Shown: positions 61,501 through 64,000 of the stretch, piece by piece
Layout of the letters: the number at the start of each line of letters is the position of its first letter
How positions within the stretch are numbered: the stretch's first letter is position 1
DNA from: Sordaria brevicollis
Lineage: Eukaryota > Ascomycota > Sordariomycetes > Sordariales > Sordariaceae
Assembly: GCA_033439795.1 (NCBI GenBank)
Contig: JAUTDP010000014.1
Location: forward strand, 372,001 to 436,000
Length of the DNA: 64,000 bases
Direction of reading: 5' to 3'
The notes under the pieces: generated by a model
The model's database searches: none
The model's input: the letters and a program-made list of their open reading frames with translations, nothing else
What the model was told of the DNA's origin: nothing
Position numbers and translations under genes: made by a program

Positions 61501-63295
61501 AGCCTCACAATGCGCAACGCTTCCTTCCCATGAGACGCTGCAGCAACATCTCTGGCTATAGCACTGTCTTCCTCCCCGGGTCCTCGCCTAGCTTCATTCT
61601 GAAGACGTCCAAGTCCAGTCCCAGAGTGCTTGGCCTACAAGGATCTGGTGTCCAAGCCATGAGCTCCTTCCATACCGAAGGTTGCGAGCATGGCTTCATC
61701 TACGCAGATACCAACGGCATTGCACGGGTCACACAGATTCCTACAGATAGCAGCTATGCCGAACTTGGCATCTCCGTCAAGAAGATTCCTGTGGGAGTTG
61801 ATACACAATCCGTAGCCTTCCACCCGCCTACTCAGGCCTACGTGGTGGGCTGCAATGAGCTCGAACCATTTGAGCTGCCAAAGGACGACGACTACCACAA
61901 GGAATGGGCGCGTGAGAATATCACTTTCAAGCCCATGGTTGACCGTGGCATGCTGAAACTCCTCAGTGGCATCACCTGGACCGTTATTGATACCGTCGAG
62001 ATGGAGCCCTGCGAGACGGTCCTCTGCGTCGAGACACTCAACCTTGAAGTATCCGAATCGACCAATGAGCGCAAACAGCTTATCGCTGTCGGCACCGCGC
62101 TGACCAAGGGCGAGGATCTTCCGACCAGAGGCCGCGTCTACGTCTTTGACATTGCCGACGTTATCCCCGAGCCTGGCAAACCTGAGACCAGCAAGAAGTT
62201 GAAGCTGGTTGCCAAGGAGGACATTCCGCGCGGCGCGGTCACAGCGCTTTCTGAGGTTGGCACCCAGGGCTTGATGCTCGTCGCCCAGGGCCAGAAATGC
62301 ATGGTGCGCGGTCTCAAGGAGGATGGGACGCTCTTGCCCGTGGCGTTCATGGATATGAACTGTTACGTCACTAGTGTAAAGGAGTTGCCCGGCACAGGAC
62401 TTTGTCTGATGGCCGACGCCTTCAAGGGCGTGTGGTTCACCGGTTACACAGAGGAGCCCTACAAGATGATGCTATTCGGAAAGAGCTCCACGAGAATGGA
62501 GGTGCTGAACGCAGATTTCCTACCAGATGGCAAGGAGCTATACATCGTGGCTAGCGATGCAGATGGCCACCTTCACATTTTGCAATTTGACCCCGAGCGT
62601 ATGTATCCCCCTTTCCTCTTCCTCTATCTCAAGACTAACAAACCCCTTCCACAGACCCCAAATCCCTCCAAGGCCATCTCCTCCTCCACCGCACAACCTT
62701 TAACACGGGCGCCCACCACCCGACCTCCTCCCTCCTTCTCCCCGCCGCCTATCCCACTTCCTCTCCTTCTTACCCCTCCTCCACGGATGAAAAAGAAAAC
62801 CCTCCACACATCCTCCTCCTCGCCTCCCCCACCGGCCTCCTCGCCACCCTCCGTCCCCTCCAAGAAAACGCCTACCGCCGCCTTTCCTCCCTCGCAGTGC
62901 AACTAACCAACGCCCTCCCGCACCCTGCGGGTCTCAACCCGAAGGGCTACCGTCTCCCCTCCCCCTCAGCATCAGCTAGCATGCAGCTTCCGGGAGTCGA
63001 CGCCGGTATCGGTAGGAACATTGTCGATGGGAAAGTGCTGGAACGATTCATGGAGTTGGGAACTGGGAAGAGGCAGGAGATTGCGGGACGGGCTGGGTAT
63101 ATGGTTTCTGCCACGAATGGTGGAGGTGTGAATCCAACGGGGAGTGGGAAGATGATGGGGACTGCTGCTGGTAATGGGTCGTTGAGCTTGATGGGGCTGA
63201 AGGGACAGGAAGCGGGGGGATGGAGTGGGAGGAGGTTAGAGGGGAGTTGGGAGGGGTTTTGGGGTGGAGTGGGTTGGGGTATTTTTGAGCGATAA
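58587..63295 (+). CDS. CFT1: CFT1/CPSF160, large subunit of the cleavage and polyadenylation factor
   Basis: Scaffold of the nuclear polymerase module that recognises the poly(A) signal and cuts pre-mRNA. Five exons: 58587-60684, 60749-61062, 61118-61291, 61350-62598 and 62655-63295, totalling 1491 aa. All four introns are 54-64 bp with GTACGT, GTAAGT or GTATGT donors; phases agree. It starts MQCYTELTPPTAVTHSVTLQ, the standard fungal Cft1 opening. The protein is built of beta-propeller repeats: the N-terminal propeller part, an acidic loop (DLDLDLDDEDLEDDDDDD, about 490), then the C-terminal CPSF_A part (RVYVFDIADVIPEP, FLPDGKELYIVASDADGHLHILQFDPE, PKSLQGHLLLHRTTFNTG). The last residues contain a Gly-rich stretch. 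It is distinguished from Rse1/DDB1 relatives by this start and the acidic loop. Confidence 0.95.
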
Positions 63296-63358
63296 GGGGA
63301 AAGTAAAAGTAGAGGAGAGGTGATGGGTGAAAGTGATGAAGGATGTGCTGTGTTGGTG

Positions 63359-63392
<34 letters not shown>

Positions 63393-63720
63393 TGGGTGAT
63401 ATTGAGCAGTTAGATGTTGATGGTCGAGATTGGGTTGTAAGTTTTTTTTTTTCCCCTTTTTCGATCTTGGTATTCTTTTGCAAAATGCGTTAAATGAAGA
63501 GGGCGTTTGACTATCTTTGGCTTCCGCTTACAACGTCAATAAACATTTTGTTACGATCTTTTAGTTCATCTTGCAGCAACATGGTGAAGAGGATGGTTGA
63601 TTAGGATGTACCATCTTAATCTTCCCGCGTTGTCCCTTTATGATAGCATTATACTAAACTGACCATAACGGTCTCTAGACAAACTTGTGTCGACACGTTC
63701 ACAGCCATTTTACACCCAAA
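63296..63720. other. Convergent intergenic region between CFT1 and the ureohydrolase gene
   Basis: Contains a 32-base A run (63359-63390) about 65 bp after the CFT1 stop and presumed 3' ends of both genes. No gene. Confidence 0.6.
63359..63390. repeat. A(32) homopolymer
   Basis: Uninterrupted adenine run just 3' of CFT1, within its probable 3' UTR or terminator region. Confidence 0.95.
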
Positions 63721-64000
63721 TCACACCACCGGCTTAGCAACCATCAAACTAACCAACGACAACCCAACCTGGGCAGCAGCCAACACCGTCGTCTCCCCAT
63801 TATTATCATACGCCGGACTCACCTCCACCACATCCGCGCCCACCACCGACAGCCCCCTCAGGCCATCAATAATCGTCAGCAGCTCCCTGGTTGACCAGCC
63901 TCCCGGCTCCGAAGTTCCCGTACCGGGGGCAAAGGCGGGGTCCAGCACGTCAATGTCGACGCTGATGTACACGTGCGAGTCACCTACCCGGTTTTTGATG
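63721..64000 (-). CDS. Agmatinase/arginase-family ureohydrolase, C-terminal part
   Basis: Partial gene entering from the right edge; about 92 residues visible, ending KPVV, TGA. The segment [19 protein letters not shown] carries the Asp-x-Asp pair that binds manganese in ureohydrolases, and GVADV-like [17 protein letters not shown] matches the conserved end of the fold. The GG-W-TRELL helix and the GTSEPGG loop favour agmatinase or guanidinobutyrase over true arginase. These enzymes hydrolyse a guanidino group to release urea. The substrate cannot be decided from this part, nor whether a signal peptide exists. No intron is seen in the visible portion. Confidence 0.9.
   Translation of the reverse strand, partial: IKNRVGDSHVYISVDIDVLDPAFAPGTGTSEPGGWSTRELLTIIDGLRGLSVVGADVVEVSPAYDNNGETTVLAAAQVGLSLVSLMVAKPVV

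Overview
The window is nuclear DNA from a filamentous ascomycete. The proteins look closest to Sordariales (Neurospora/Sordaria type). That placement rests on recognised protein families, on short introns with GTAAGT/GTACGT/GTATGT donors, CTAAC/CTGAC branch sites and CAG/TAG acceptors, and on C/G-rich third codon positions. No database search was possible. No rRNA, tRNA, CRISPR or prokaryotic-type signals were seen.

Layout. 0-1.8 kb (+): the end of an unidentified ORF, a USB1-type U6 snRNA phosphodiesterase lacking an ATG, then an ATG-less zinc-knuckle ORF in the same frame after one TAG. 3.3-5.5 kb (-): ERO1, the ER thiol oxidase. 6.8-7.3 kb: a MITE with perfect 26-bp inverted ends and a TA target duplication. 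7.5 kb: an exact 125-bp inverted copy of part of the neighbouring Hsp70 gene. 8.4-10.7 kb (-): SSB-type ribosome-associated Hsp70. 12.3-13.2 kb (+): eIF4E. 14.2-17.1 kb (-): a 965-aa membrane-associated protein of unknown function. 18.3-21.0 kb (-): a tandem-bromodomain Rsc4-like subunit. 22.5-23.1 kb (+): Cks1. 23.1-44.0 kb: about 21 kb with very little coding signal, holding one 54-aa cysteine-containing ORF, homopolymer tracts and a degenerate tandem repeat. 44.0-44.2 kb (+): an 84-aa Ser/Arg-rich protein. 46.6-47.0 kb: a second MITE, with TTA duplication and CAGTATA subterminal motifs. 48.7-56.6 kb (-): FAB1, the PtdIns3P 5-kinase. 58.6-63.3 kb (+): CFT1, the large CPSF subunit. 63.7 kb to the end (-): the C-terminal part of an agmatinase/arginase-family enzyme.

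The genes are mostly single-copy housekeeping functions: U6 processing, disulfide formation, nascent-chain folding, cap-dependent initiation, chromatin remodelling, the CDK adaptor, phosphoinositide signalling and mRNA 3'-end formation. Two divergent pairs (SSB/eIF4E and FAB1/CFT1) share intergenic regions. I see no coherent new multi-gene system. The unusual material is the USB1/zinc-knuckle arrangement, the two MITEs, the exact inverted Hsp70 fragment and the gene-poor interval. Exon structures below were inferred by eye from splice signals and protein continuity; each total is divisible by three.
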